64,000 bases of DNA from UBA1672 sp963977495 (GTDB taxonomy: Bacteria > Pseudomonadota > Alphaproteobacteria > Micavibrionales > Micavibrionaceae), in NCBI GenBank assembly GCA_963977495.1, contig CAXBOT010000001.1, positions 992,001 through 1,056,000 of the forward strand, written 5' to 3'. The first letter of the stretch is position 1, and every line of letters begins with the position of its first letter. The position numbers and the translations under genes are program-made. Shown here piece by piece: positions 27,186 to 36,609 of this stretch. The notes under the pieces were generated by a model, which did not search any database, had not been told where the DNA came from, and saw only the letters and a program-made list of their open reading frames with translations.

Positions 27186-28079
27186 GTGGATTGGGACAAG
27201 CTTAAGATATTCAAAGCTGTCGCCGAGGCAGGGAGCTTCACCCATGCGGGTGATAACCTGAACCTAAGCCAATCCGCGATCTCAAGACAAATAAGCGGGT
27301 TGGAGCAAGAATTGGGCATGCCCCTCTTCCATCGCCACGCACGCGGCTTGATCTTAACCGAACAGGGCGAAATACTGTTCCAAACCGCTTGCGATATGTC
27401 CGATCGCTTAAAGCAAGTTGAAATCCAACTCAGTGACTCTCGCAACCTACCCGCCGGCCCATTGACCATGACGACAGTGGAATTTATTGCATCGACTTGG
27501 CTCGCGCCGCAGATTTCGACATTCAAGGAATCCTACCCAAAAATTCAACTGACAATGCTGCTGGATGATCGTATTTATAATCTGAGCAAACGCGAAGCTG
27601 ATGTTGCAATACGGCTGCAAAAAACCGAGCATAGCGACCTGATCGAACGGCACATGACCAGTATCGGTTTTTCCCTTTGTGCGTCAAAAAGCTATCTTGA
27701 AAAACATGGGCGCCCCAAAAAGAAAACAGATTTTGCCCATCACATGATGATTGGTTATCCCCTGAACACCTACACGCCATTTATAAAACCAAACTGGATT
27801 TTCGGGAAGTTGAATATCGACATTAACAATAACCCGAATGTGATCTTGATTAACTCTATGCATACGCGTTATACGGCGGTTAAGAACGGAACAGGTATTT
27901 CAGTATTGCCGAATTACATCATCCATCAAGATGACGACATTGAAATTTTATGCCCTGACATCAAAATCCCCAGTGTTGATATGTATTTCATGTACCCGCA
28001 AGAGCGCAGAAACTCTAGACGAATAAAGGTTTTAAGGGATTTTCTTTTCGACTATATCCAGCAAAAAACAAAAACCTAA
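27186..28079 (+). CDS. LysR family transcriptional regulator
   Basis: 297 residues, starting with GTG preceded by AAAGG. N-terminal winged HTH: FKAVAEAGSFTHAGDNLNLS, QSAISRQISGLEQELG and LFHRHARGLILTEQGE. The C-terminal effector domain looks complete. It follows trxB after 29 bases on the same strand and is probably read through from it; redox-linked regulation is possible but only suggested by position. Effector unknown. Confidence 0.9.
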   Translation: MDWDKLKIFKAVAEAGSFTHAGDNLNLSQSAISRQISGLEQELGMPLFHRHARGLILTEQGEILFQTACDMSDRLKQVEIQLSDSRNLPAGPLTMTTVEFIASTWLAPQISTFKESYPKIQLTMLLDDRIYNLSKREADVAIRLQKTEHSDLIERHMTSIGFSLCASKSYLEKHGRPKKKTDFAHHMMIGYPLNTYTPFIKPNWIFGKLNIDINNNPNVILINSMHTRYTAVKNGTGISVLPNYIIHQDDDIEILCPDIKIPSVDMYFMYPQERRNSRRIKVLRDFLFDYIQQKTKT

Positions 28080-28199
28080 CCTCTCGCAACGCACACACAT
28101 TCTCATCACGCATAACAAATTATTGCCTGATATGCATTTTTCGCATACCCATGATGCAATATGAGCGTTTGTTACAAAACACTAATATACGTATGTTTC

Positions 28200-28310
28200 A
28201 AGGGTAGCCGCAAGGTTACAGGGTTCAGGCTTCGGCCTAATCCATCGTCCCTTAAAAGACGTAAAACCTCCCTGTTCAACTCGCCGGACCTATGGTCCGG
28301 TTTTTCTTTT
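28200..28310 (+). ncRNA. Candidate structured small RNA with its own terminator
   Basis: This is the main content of the 321-base gap 28080-28400. AAGG (28200-28203) can pair with CCTT (28250-28253), enclosing two hairpins: GTAGCC-GCAA-GGTTAC (28204-28219, GNRA loop) and a second one capped by AGGC-TTCG-GCCT (28227-28238, UUCG loop) with an outer GGGT/ATCC. A single-stranded stretch follows, then a strong terminator at 28284-28310. Stable tetraloops, a three-way junction and a terminator are typical of real small RNAs or leader riboswitches. I could not match it to 6S, SRP, tmRNA or a riboswitch class. The short reading frame across it is not convincing as a protein. Confidence 0.45.
28284..28310 (+). 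terminator. Rho-independent terminator
   Basis: CCGGACC (28284-28290) and GGTCCGG (28294-28300) form a perfect 7-bp GC-rich stem with a three-base loop, followed by TTTTTCTTTT. It ends the candidate RNA about 90 bases before the next gene, or ends transcription from the trxB/LysR unit. Confidence 0.85.
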
Positions 28311-28400
28311 TTTACAAATGAAACTTTATTTTATTTACACTTTTATGATAGATTTATAAGTAAATAATAAAAAAGAGTAATACTGGGGGGATAATAAGTT

Positions 28401-29558
28401 TTGCGCGTACCACAATTCAACGCTAAAAGTTTGCTGGATCATTTTCATTTTGTGCAAAATGATGCCTCTGTTACGCCGCAAAAAGACCCAGAAGAAATCC
28501 CCGCACTTATTTATTTATTAGCTCGCCCCGACCCCGACGATGTACCACGCAACTGGGAATTTATTGATTACAAATTAAACGAGATCGAGGTGGCATGCTA
28601 TCGCGCACACGCCCACGGAGAGCCAAAATCGAAGATCACATTATTCTCAGGCTTTAAGGCTGAGATGGATACATATGACACGCCGCAAGTGCGCATGTTG
28701 CAGCGTTTAGGTATTGAACTTGATATTGTTCTGTTGCCTGATCCGGGTCCACAAATCGGATATTTGCACGATAATAAAGACATTGTGCGCCAGGCTCTTA
28801 CAGAATCACCACCGCCGGGTGGTATAAAACCGGGCATACCCAACTTTATATTCGGGCACTCTTTAGGTGGCAGAGCCATTATTGCCAATATGATGGATGA
28901 TGAATTTGCAGAACATGTCAAAGAAAACTATGCCGGAGGCGTTCTTATCGCGCCGCATTTTTCATCGCCCTACAGATCAAAACCCATTCTGAATGCTATT
29001 TACACATCATATTGTAAGCTATTTTCCAAGAAATCATATGGTGAAGCGCCATTGGATTGGATGCTCTCTGCAACAGAACGTTTCAAAGACATGATTAAAT
29101 CAGGCGGCAGCGCACAAAGCCCTCGCGAAGATTTTGAAGAAAAAACCAAAGTCACACACTCGCCAATTACGACACAAAACACCGCCACAACCCATGGCCA
29201 AATCCTATATTCAAACAGAGAGGGAGAAAAGCTATGGGACGATATACAGAAATTCGGTGTGCCTGAAGCCGCGCGTGAATTTCCTATGGTGATGCTGGGC
29301 GGTTCAAAAGATTTCGTATCGTCTAAAAACCATATCAAGAGCGTCGCTGAAGCTTTTGATGCAGAATTCTACGAATTTGATACATATCACCACCCGTTTT
29401 TAGAATCCAAAGCCGCGCGCACACTCATCTTAAAATCCATGCAGGATATGACAGAAGGCTGGACAAATATGCCTGTTCCAAGCACCGAAATCTTACGGTT
29501 GGAGCACAGGGATATCGAAGCTCCAGAAGATCAGGGCATAAACGATCTTAGAACATAA
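28401..29558 (+). CDS. Alpha/beta hydrolase (serine aminopeptidase/lysophospholipase-like)
   Basis: 385 residues from a TTG start, the only plausible initiator; GGGGGG lies about ten bases before it. Nucleophile elbow GHSLGGRAII sits near residue 155; a late D/H pair is likely in GGSKDFVSSKNH and TYHHPFLESKA. The pattern resembles the monoglyceride lipase/lysophospholipase group (S33-like). About 60 N-terminal residues and the middle lid insertion are not typical. No signal peptide is seen. It stands downstream of the candidate RNA and its terminator. Confidence 0.72.
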   Translation: MRVPQFNAKSLLDHFHFVQNDASVTPQKDPEEIPALIYLLARPDPDDVPRNWEFIDYKLNEIEVACYRAHAHGEPKSKITLFSGFKAEMDTYDTPQVRMLQRLGIELDIVLLPDPGPQIGYLHDNKDIVRQALTESPPPGGIKPGIPNFIFGHSLGGRAIIANMMDDEFAEHVKENYAGGVLIAPHFSSPYRSKPILNAIYTSYCKLFSKKSYGEAPLDWMLSATERFKDMIKSGGSAQSPREDFEEKTKVTHSPITTQNTATTHGQILYSNREGEKLWDDIQKFGVPEAAREFPMVMLGGSKDFVSSKNHIKSVAEAFDAEFYEFDTYHHPFLESKAARTLILKSMQDMTEGWTNMPVPSTEILRLEHRDIEAPEDQGINDLRT

Positions 29559-29601
29559 GCGCGTATAAGAAACCTTCGTAAAATCCAAAACCTCGACTTT
29601 A

Positions 29602-30822
29602 TTAAGCTGCTTTTGCTTCACCTTTAAGGGCAGCACATGCGCGCTGAATGCGTTTACAAGCTTCTTCCAGATTTTCCATGCTGGTGGCGTAGGAAATACG
29701 GAAATATGGTGACAAACCAAAGGCCGCGCCCTGAACACAGGCCACGCCTTCACTTTCGAGAAGATACGTCACAAAATCCTCATCTGAGCCAATAACCTGA
29801 CCATCGGCTGTCGTTTTACCGATCACGCCTGCGCAAGACGGATACACGTAAAATGCGCCTTCAGGTTTCAAACATTCGATCCCCTCCGCCGCATTCAGCA
29901 TCTCAACAACCATATCTCTGCGCTTTGCAAAAGATTCGTTGCGCCCTGCCAAGAAGGATTGATCGCCATTTAAGGCTGTGACTGCCGCCGCTTGGGATAC
30001 GGATGACGGATTGGATGTGCTTTGGCTTTGAATTTTCGCCATAGCCTTAATCAATTCCTTTGGCCCGCCCGCATAACCGATACGCCAGCCTGTCATCGCG
30101 TATGATTTTGACACGCCGTTGCATGTCAATGTGCGGTCATACAAACTCGGTTCAACCTGCGCCGGTGTGCAGAATTCAAAACCGTCATAGACCAGATGTT
30201 CATACATATCATCAGTCATAATATAAACATGCGGGTGCTTCACCAAAACATCTGTTAATGCTTTAAGTTCCTCACGCGTATAACCGCCGCCTGTTGGGTT
30301 GGAAGGTGAATTGAAAATCAGCCACTTTGTTTGGGGGGTGATCGCGGCCTCTAACTGCTCCGCTTTCAGCTTAAAATTATTCTCTTTCGTACATTCAATC
30401 GGCACTGGCGTCCCTTCCGCCAATAAAACCATATCAGGGTACGATACCCAGTACGGCGCAGGGATAATAACTTCATCACCCGGATTAACAGATGCCATTA
30501 ACGCATTGTAAAGCACTTGCTTTCCGCCCGTACCGACAGTGATTTGATCGCGCGCGTAATCCAAATCATTGTCGCGTTTGAACTTGGCAATGATTGCGTC
30601 TTTCAAGGCTGGTGTACCGTCAACCGCCGTATATTTGGTTTCGCCGTTTCGAATGGCTTCACACGCCGCATCTTTAATGAAATCAGGCGTATCGAAATCA
30701 GGCTCTCCCGCACCCAAACCAATTACATCACGTCCCGCGGCCTTCAGTTCCTTTGCCTTATTGGTCACCGCGATTGTCGGTGAAGGCTTAATACGGCTCA
30801 GACGATTGGCAACGATAGACAT
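29602..30822 (-). CDS. Aspartate aminotransferase, class I PLP-dependent
   Basis: 406 residues, fold type I aminotransferase of the AspC/AAT Ib group. The PLP lysine is in NGVSKSYAMTGWRIGYAGG; other marks are the N-terminal LGAGEPDFDTP, KYTAVDGTPALKDAI and NSPSNPTGG. It transfers the amino group between aspartate and 2-oxoglutarate; related enzymes also act on prephenate. The ATG at 30822 has GGAG eight bases upstream, so an extension to 30864 is rejected. Convergent with the hydrolase, 43 bases apart. Confidence 0.92.
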   Translation of the reverse strand: MSIVANRLSRIKPSPTIAVTNKAKELKAAGRDVIGLGAGEPDFDTPDFIKDAACEAIRNGETKYTAVDGTPALKDAIIAKFKRDNDLDYARDQITVGTGGKQVLYNALMASVNPGDEVIIPAPYWVSYPDMVLLAEGTPVPIECTKENNFKLKAEQLEAAITPQTKWLIFNSPSNPTGGGYTREELKALTDVLVKHPHVYIMTDDMYEHLVYDGFEFCTPAQVEPSLYDRTLTCNGVSKSYAMTGWRIGYAGGPKELIKAMAKIQSQSTSNPSSVSQAAAVTALNGDQSFLAGRNESFAKRRDMVVEMLNAAEGIECLKPEGAFYVYPSCAGVIGKTTADGQVIGSDEDFVTYLLESEGVACVQGAAFGLSPYFRISYATSMENLEEACKRIQRACAALKGEAKAA

Positions 30823-30912
30823 AAGATAACTCCTTGCTTTATGTGCGTTTGGTGACACAAACATGCATCACATGATATCAATTTGATTGTTTCAAATATC
30901 CAAACACCGCCT

Positions 30913-31944
30913 TTAAAACGACGTGTCTTGAAAAACTGTGCGGATATGCTCTCCATCTAAATCATTTAGCGGCTCAAAATCAAGCCCTTCTTTTTCAAAC
31001 CACTGCTTTAACGGTGCAAGAACGGGGTCGGCCAATGATTTCTTGATATAGTTTTGCAATCTGGGGATATGAATCAAGTAAGAATCACGCCCCTGCTCCG
31101 CGGCAAGTTTGATAAACAGGCCAATAACGCGCCCGTGAAACTGCATTGCCAGCACCCTGAACCATGTCAGGAAGGCCGCGCGGTCTTCATCGCTCATCCC
31201 TGCGCAATAACGCGTTAACATCGCTTGGTGGATCTCTTGGGGGATATCAATGCGCGCATCTTCTATCAAATTCACCAAATCATACGGCATCGGCCCCGTC
31301 AGTGCATCCTGATAGTCAATCAAGGCGCAGCGGTTCACGCCCTCTTCGCGCGTAATATACATCAGATTTTCAAGATGGTAATCCCCGTGAACGAAGCCCT
31401 GCGGGCATGGCGGCAGGCTCTTTTCAATCTCATCCCACACAGATAGAAATGATTGAACGGTTTCTTCGCGCGCCTGTGCGCCGCGCTTAAGTGTCATATA
31501 ATAATCAATCATCTGCCTGCGATTGGCATAAATCCGGCTATCTTCGTAAAATGGCAAGTCTTGAATACCGCTCACATCGCGCATACGGATCAACACATCG
31601 GTTGCCAGCGTATAGAGCGTTTGTTGATCGATAATACGCTCGTGCAGGGCGCGCCCGAACGACACCGTCCCCAAATCTTCTAAAACGGCGCTGCATTGTG
31701 CTTCTCTCACATCCAACGCTTGCGGGGTTTTGATATTATGAGCCGATAATGCGCCGCCGATTTGTATGAAATGCATCAATTCCTTGCGGGATTCTTCATC
31801 CGCATCGGGATACACCATCACAATAACGCCTTGCCCGTCTTTTTGCCCGCGAAAATACTGGCGGGGGGATACGTCACGCGGCAAAGGCGTAAGATCACTT
31901 ACGCCAAGGTCACGTTCTAGGTTGTCTATATTGATTGTCCGCAT
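30913..31944 (-). CDS. APH-type phosphotransferase, AmgK-like
   Basis: 343 residues with the aminoglycoside-phosphotransferase kinase fold. Catalytic loop VHGDYHLENLMYI and metal-binding ALIDYQDALTGPMPYDLVNL are intact. This YQDA/GP-x-x-YDL form is typical of the AmgK cell-wall sugar kinase group (N-acetylmuramate/N-acetylglucosamine anomeric kinase in peptidoglycan recycling), which often lies next to tsaE or murU in relatives. Here neither is adjacent; a 132-residue unknown protein lies upstream on the same strand. Substrate is inferred, not shown. Confidence 0.72.
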   Translation of the reverse strand: MRTINIDNLERDLGVSDLTPLPRDVSPRQYFRGQKDGQGVIVMVYPDADEESRKELMHFIQIGGALSAHNIKTPQALDVREAQCSAVLEDLGTVSFGRALHERIIDQQTLYTLATDVLIRMRDVSGIQDLPFYEDSRIYANRRQMIDYYMTLKRGAQAREETVQSFLSVWDEIEKSLPPCPQGFVHGDYHLENLMYITREEGVNRCALIDYQDALTGPMPYDLVNLIEDARIDIPQEIHQAMLTRYCAGMSDEDRAAFLTWFRVLAMQFHGRVIGLFIKLAAEQGRDSYLIHIPRLQNYIKKSLADPVLAPLKQWFEKEGLDFEPLNDLDGEHIRTVFQDTSF

Positions 31945-32007
31945 ATCACGCTTTATTTAATAACAGGGATTTCATGGTAAAGATTTAAGAAGAAAGGCGA
32001 AAGCCCC

Positions 32008-32406
32008 CTATTTCTCTGTTTTATTTCGTCGGCTTGCCGCCAATTTATGGATCGCCTCGATATGCTGTTTAGAGGCAACCTTATGCTTTCTGGGCAAACT
32101 GCCGCCCTCCTGCCCGAAGATCGCCACATCTGTAGACGCAATCGCGCGCAGCAGCTCCATCCCGAAATTTTCATCAATGGTTGGCGGCGGTGCTGCCGGA
32201 TGACGTTTTTCCAGCTCCGCACGTCCTGAGGAGACACGCTCCACCTGATAGGCAACAATACCGTCCAGATGCGGCTTGACCAGCGCGTTTAACAAGACGC
32301 CGTCCTCTTGCGCCAAGGTGATAATATGTTGACGGGCGCGCGTCATATTACCATTACACAGCTTCAAAGCTTCCTTGATTTTTGTATCAGCATACTCTCT
32401 GGACAT
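32008..32406 (-). CDS. Unknown protein with Fis-like helical N-terminus
   Basis: 132 residues. The N-terminal segment TKIKEALKLCNGNMTRARQHI looks like a short helix-turn-helix of Fis/sigma-associated type, with NGN-x-x-x-AR at the turn. The rest has a proline-rich linker (HPAAPPPT) and a basic C-terminus (KHKVASKQHIEAIHKL, SRRNK). It may bind nucleic acid; that is inference. It lies 63 bases upstream of the phosphotransferase on the same strand and divergent from the small protein at 32597. Confidence 0.6.
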   Translation of the reverse strand: MSREYADTKIKEALKLCNGNMTRARQHIITLAQEDGVLLNALVKPHLDGIVAYQVERVSSGRAELEKRHPAAPPPTIDENFGMELLRAIASTDVAIFGQEGGSLPRKHKVASKQHIEAIHKLAASRRNKTEK

Positions 32407-32596
32407 ATCTTCACTTTCGGTTTTTATAGCGACCTATGGCTATCCACGCATAACAATGCCCCTCAATTGTGCCATATCCTCACCTGAAAGGCGAAAGGAA
32501 ACTCCGTATTTCCTATAATGTTATATGGATAATGTCTTGACAAAATGCACACACGATTGCGATTGTTATGGAATATTAGAGGAGTAGCGAACAACA

Positions 32597-32974
32597 ATGA
32601 GCGAACAAACCCCGAGAGAAAACCCGAACGGCTATATGAGCAGAGCCGTCAGAGAACTTTTTTCCATCGTCGTTGCACCCGTTGCGGGTCAATCACGCGA
32701 CTTTAACTTTATCTGTCGCGGTGATGATCAATTCAACGACGTCAAAGAACGCCTGCATGGCGCACTCGTCGATAACGGCATTTTAGATGAGGGTGAATAT
32801 GACTTGATTAAGCATGTCACAACACCTGAAAAAAACGGAAATTTATCGTACATCACCGGTGAATTGAAATTGCAAATCCCTCAGAACCGTCATACCAGCG
32901 CGGATATCGAAAAACGCACAAGAATCGCCATTGATTATGTCAGTGACGACAACCACGCGCACCATTCTCTTTAA
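32597..32974 (+). CDS. Small protein of unknown function
   Basis: 125 residues without signal peptide or membrane segment. It contains a compact alpha/beta region (SIVVAPVAGQSRDFNFICRG) and a histidine-rich C-terminus (DDNHAHHSL) that might bind metal. GAGGAG precedes the ATG by about 12 bases. No family recognised. It stands alone between divergent and convergent genes and ends 13 bases before the end of mfd, so it must have its own promoter in the 190-base gap upstream. Confidence 0.6.
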   Translation: MSEQTPRENPNGYMSRAVRELFSIVVAPVAGQSRDFNFICRGDDQFNDVKERLHGALVDNGILDEGEYDLIKHVTTPEKNGNLSYITGELKLQIPQNRHTSADIEKRTRIAIDYVSDDNHAHHSL

Positions 32975-32987
32975 CGCTTGATCGTAC

Positions 32988-35900
32988 CTACGAACATAGG
33001 CCGACAAGCTCTTTCAATATGGTTTGTGTGCCTTTGATACGGCTCATAGGTTTTTGCCATGTGCGCACGACGGATAATTTCTGATCAGGTCTGATCTTCA
33101 CTGTCCCCGCCTTGGTGACAATCCACCCCATCAAGCCATCAACATTTGGCGGCTTATTATCATGGAATGTGATGATCGCGCCCTTTGGCCCTGCATCAAT
33201 ATGTGACACGCCTGCGCGCTTACATAATTGTTTCACAGTCAAAATTTCGAGCAAATTCTCGACCTCATCAGGCAGATCACCGAAACGGTCAATCATTTCC
33301 GCGGCAAAGCCCTCGATCTCGTCTTTATCATCAAGGTCATTCAAGCGTCGATACAGGCTCATGCGCACCGACAGATCCTCAACATATCCTTCAGGGATCA
33401 GCATGGAGGCGCCCAAATTGATCTGCGGCGACCATTCACCCGGCGCCATATCATCAATATCCGTAATCCCCGCTTTGGCGGCGGCCACGGCTTCCTCCAA
33501 CATTTGTTGGTAAAGCTCTACGCCAATCTCACGGATATGACCGCTTTGTGCGTCGCCTAATAAGTTCCCTGCGCCGCGTATATCCATGTCATGCGAGGCA
33601 AGCTGGAACCCTGAACCGAGCGTGTCGAGCGTTTCCATGACCTCCAGACGCTTTTGCGCATTCGGATTAAGCCGCACATTCGGCTGATAGGTCAGATACG
33701 CATAGGCACGTAACTTTGAGCGCCCAATGCGCCCCCTAATTTGATAAAGCTGTGACAGACCGAACATATCAGAGCGATGCACAACCATCGTATTGGCTGT
33801 CGGGATATCAATCCCGCTTTCAATGATATTTGTTGCAAGAAGAACATCATATTGCCCGTCATAAAAGGCGGTCATTCTGTCTTCCAGTTCCGTTGCGCTG
33901 AGCTGTCCGTGCGCTTCGATAAAGCTAAGCTCGGGCACAAGATCACGCAGCATATCCGCAACAATCTTTAAATCTTTGATGCGCGGCACAACGTAAAAGC
34001 TCTGCCCGCCGCGATAATGTTCGCGCAGCAATGCATCGCGAATTACCACCGTATCCACAGGCATCACAAAAGTACGGATTGCCAAACGATCCACGGGCGG
34101 CGTTGTAATCAAGCTCATTTCCTTCACGCCTGTCAGGGACATTTGCAAGGTGCGCGGTATCGGTGTTGCGGTGAGTGTTAAGACATGAACGGTGCTTTTC
34201 AGCTCTTTAAGCTTTTCTTTTTGCTTCACGCCGAAACGCTGTTCCTCATCAACAATCAATAAGCCCAAATTCTGAAACTTTACGGATTTGGCAAATAACG
34301 CATGCGTCCCGATTACAATTTGGACAGTGCCGTCTGCCATCGCCTCTTTGGTTTGTTTGGCTTCTTTTGCACTGACCATGCGCGAGAGTTGATCGATGCG
34401 AATGCCTGTACCCTTAAAACGTTCCTGAAAGTTTTTGGCGTGCTGACGTGCCAGCAATGTTGTCGGCACAACCACCGCCACCTGCACACCGGACATTGCC
34501 GCAACATATGCTGCGCGCAAGGCAACCTCTGTCTTACCAAAACCAACATCACCACAGACAAGGTGATCCATCGGATACTGCCCCGCCATGTCCTCTAAAA
34601 CAGCATTGATAGAGCGTTCTTGATCTTCGGTTTCGGTATAGGGGAAGCGCGACACAAATTCGTTGTAAATCGGCTCGCTGATTTGCAAAGAATCTGCCTT
34701 TTTAAGTTGCCTTGCCGCAGCAATGCCCAGCAATTTATCGGCAATCTCCATCAAGTTTTTCTTCGCGCGCGCCTTACGTGCCTGCCAGCCTGCACCGCCG
34801 AGCTTATCAAGCTGCGTTGTCCCTTCGTCAGAGCCAAAGCGCGAGAGCACGTCCAGATTAACCACGGGCACAAATAATTTATCCCCACCCGCATATTCTA
34901 TCTTAAGGCAATCATTCACAACGCCCGCAGCATTGATGGTTTCCAGTGCAATAAAACGCCCGATCCCATGATCGACATGCACAACAAGATCACCCTCGGC
35001 CAGCGCCGACACCTCGGTTAGGAAATTATCGGCCTTACGCGTTTTACGTGCCTTACGCGCCAGACGATCGCCCAGAATATCCTGCTCACTAATGACCACC
35101 AGATCAGGGGATTTGAACCCGCGCTCCAACGGAACAACGCAAAGGCCAACTTCGTGAGTTTTCAGCTTTTTGATCGACTTGAAATCTTTGAAATCCACGC
35201 AATTTGAAAGGCCGGCATTGTCCATCAAGCCTTTAAGACGCGTTTTTGACCCGTCACTATAGGTCGCGATCAGAACTTTCTGCCCTTGGGTTTGAATATG
35301 AGTGATGTGTTTCTTTAGCTCACCAAACACATCACCATCGGGCAAAGCGCGAATATCGGTAAAATCCCGCCCCTTGCGCGCGCCGCGATCCATAAATGCT
35401 GTATTGTCAGGCGCGCCAAACGGGCTGAACACATCGGCTTCTTTAATGATATCAAGCCATTCTGCCTGACCTATATATAAGGTATCGGGTGCAATCGGGT
35501 GGTAAACACTGCCTGATAATGTCTTTTTACCCGCCTTCCCTGCGCCTTGCGCGGCTTTTTCCAAAGTCTTGCGCGCGTCATAGAAATCAAGCACCTGATC
35601 CATACGGTCCACATACGAATCAAGCGCATGATAGTCAAAACTGATATGGGCATTGGGCGTATAGTCAAAAACAGACTCCATCGCCTCATAAAATAACGGC
35701 AACCAATGTTCCATACCGTTATAACGCCGCCCCTCACTGACCGCCGCATATAGCGGGTCATCATTTTGAACCACGCCAAAAGCATCGCGATAGCCAGAGC
35801 GGAACCGACTTATGGAGCTTTCATTCAGAAAAAATTCTGTGACAGGTTGAAGCGAGAAATCCTTAACCGTCTGCGCTGTGCGCTGCGTTATCGGGTCAAA

Positions 35901-36518
35901 CACCTTGATTGATTCGACCTCATCACCGAACAAATCCAGCCGCAACGGATCATCATAACCCGCAGGATATAAATCAACGATCCCCCCGCGAATCGCATAA
36001 TCCCCCGACTCGCGCACTGTTTCACTGCGCACATAGCCATTCTGGGTCAAAAACAGACTAAGGTTTTCCAGATCAATCTGCCCGCCCGTTTTCGCGCTGA
36101 ATGTCGATTCGCGTAAGACAGAGCGCGGCATGACCCGTTGCAATGCGGCATTTACACTGGTCAGTAACACGCGCGGATGGCGTTCTTGTTCGTTATCCCA
36201 GTGCATCAATTTCGTTAAACACGACACGCGCTGCGCCACGATATCCCCATGCGGGGAAACGCGGTCATACGGTAAGCAATCCCACGCAGGAAACGTCAGA
36301 ACCTTAACATCAGGCGCAAAGAACGCCAGCAAGCTCTTCATGGTTTCAATGCGCGCATCATCCAGCGCAACGTGAACCAACACGCGGTCTTCCGGCATTA
36401 AAGCACGCGCCTTTTCACCTAAAACACGTGCATCTTCACCTTCGGGCACGCCAAAAAGAATGCGCTGCTCTGAACCCACTTTTTGTTGATTATCCTTATC
36501 GCGCGCGGTAATGTTCAC
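32988..36518 (-). CDS. mfd: Transcription-repair coupling factor
   Basis: 1176 residues. It removes RNA polymerase stalled at lesions and recruits UvrA. Layout is full length: UvrB-homology region at the N-terminus (about 1-350), RNAP-interacting domain (VHVDHGIGRFIALETI, near 510), RecG-like translocase with Walker A GDVGFGKTEVALRA and DEEQRFG, helicase motif VI region IRGRIGRS, and the C-terminal D7 domain. Divergent from btaA. Confidence 0.96.
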   Translation of the reverse strand: MNITARDKDNQQKVGSEQRILFGVPEGEDARVLGEKARALMPEDRVLVHVALDDARIETMKSLLAFFAPDVKVLTFPAWDCLPYDRVSPHGDIVAQRVSCLTKLMHWDNEQERHPRVLLTSVNAALQRVMPRSVLRESTFSAKTGGQIDLENLSLFLTQNGYVRSETVRESGDYAIRGGIVDLYPAGYDDPLRLDLFGDEVESIKVFDPITQRTAQTVKDFSLQPVTEFFLNESSISRFRSGYRDAFGVVQNDDPLYAAVSEGRRYNGMEHWLPLFYEAMESVFDYTPNAHISFDYHALDSYVDRMDQVLDFYDARKTLEKAAQGAGKAGKKTLSGSVYHPIAPDTLYIGQAEWLDIIKEADVFSPFGAPDNTAFMDRGARKGRDFTDIRALPDGDVFGELKKHITHIQTQGQKVLIATYSDGSKTRLKGLMDNAGLSNCVDFKDFKSIKKLKTHEVGLCVVPLERGFKSPDLVVISEQDILGDRLARKARKTRKADNFLTEVSALAEGDLVVHVDHGIGRFIALETINAAGVVNDCLKIEYAGGDKLFVPVVNLDVLSRFGSDEGTTQLDKLGGAGWQARKARAKKNLMEIADKLLGIAAARQLKKADSLQISEPIYNEFVSRFPYTETEDQERSINAVLEDMAGQYPMDHLVCGDVGFGKTEVALRAAYVAAMSGVQVAVVVPTTLLARQHAKNFQERFKGTGIRIDQLSRMVSAKEAKQTKEAMADGTVQIVIGTHALFAKSVKFQNLGLLIVDEEQRFGVKQKEKLKELKSTVHVLTLTATPIPRTLQMSLTGVKEMSLITTPPVDRLAIRTFVMPVDTVVIRDALLREHYRGGQSFYVVPRIKDLKIVADMLRDLVPELSFIEAHGQLSATELEDRMTAFYDGQYDVLLATNIIESGIDIPTANTMVVHRSDMFGLSQLYQIRGRIGRSKLRAYAYLTYQPNVRLNPNAQKRLEVMETLDTLGSGFQLASHDMDIRGAGNLLGDAQSGHIREIGVELYQQMLEEAVAAAKAGITDIDDMAPGEWSPQINLGASMLIPEGYVEDLSVRMSLYRRLNDLDDKDEIEGFAAEMIDRFGDLPDEVENLLEILTVKQLCKRAGVSHIDAGPKGAIITFHDNKPPNVDGLMGWIVTKAGTVKIRPDQKLSVVRTWQKPMSRIKGTQTILKELVGLCS

Positions 36519-36609
36519 AACATTGCCCTTTTAAACAGTTAATAGTTGTTTGCCATCGATGGGCTTTTTATATATATGTTTCTGTCTATTTCAAGAGGCG
36601 TGAGAGAAT

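Noticed and set aside
28200..28310. c-di-GMP (GEMM-I) riboswitch
   Set aside because: GGTAGCC...GGTTAC and GGCCTAA resemble parts of that class, but they are in the wrong order and the upstream conserved core is missing.
28161..28367. 68-residue protein across the structured gap
   Set aside because: No ribosome site, no recognisable domain, and it runs through strong hairpins and a terminator.
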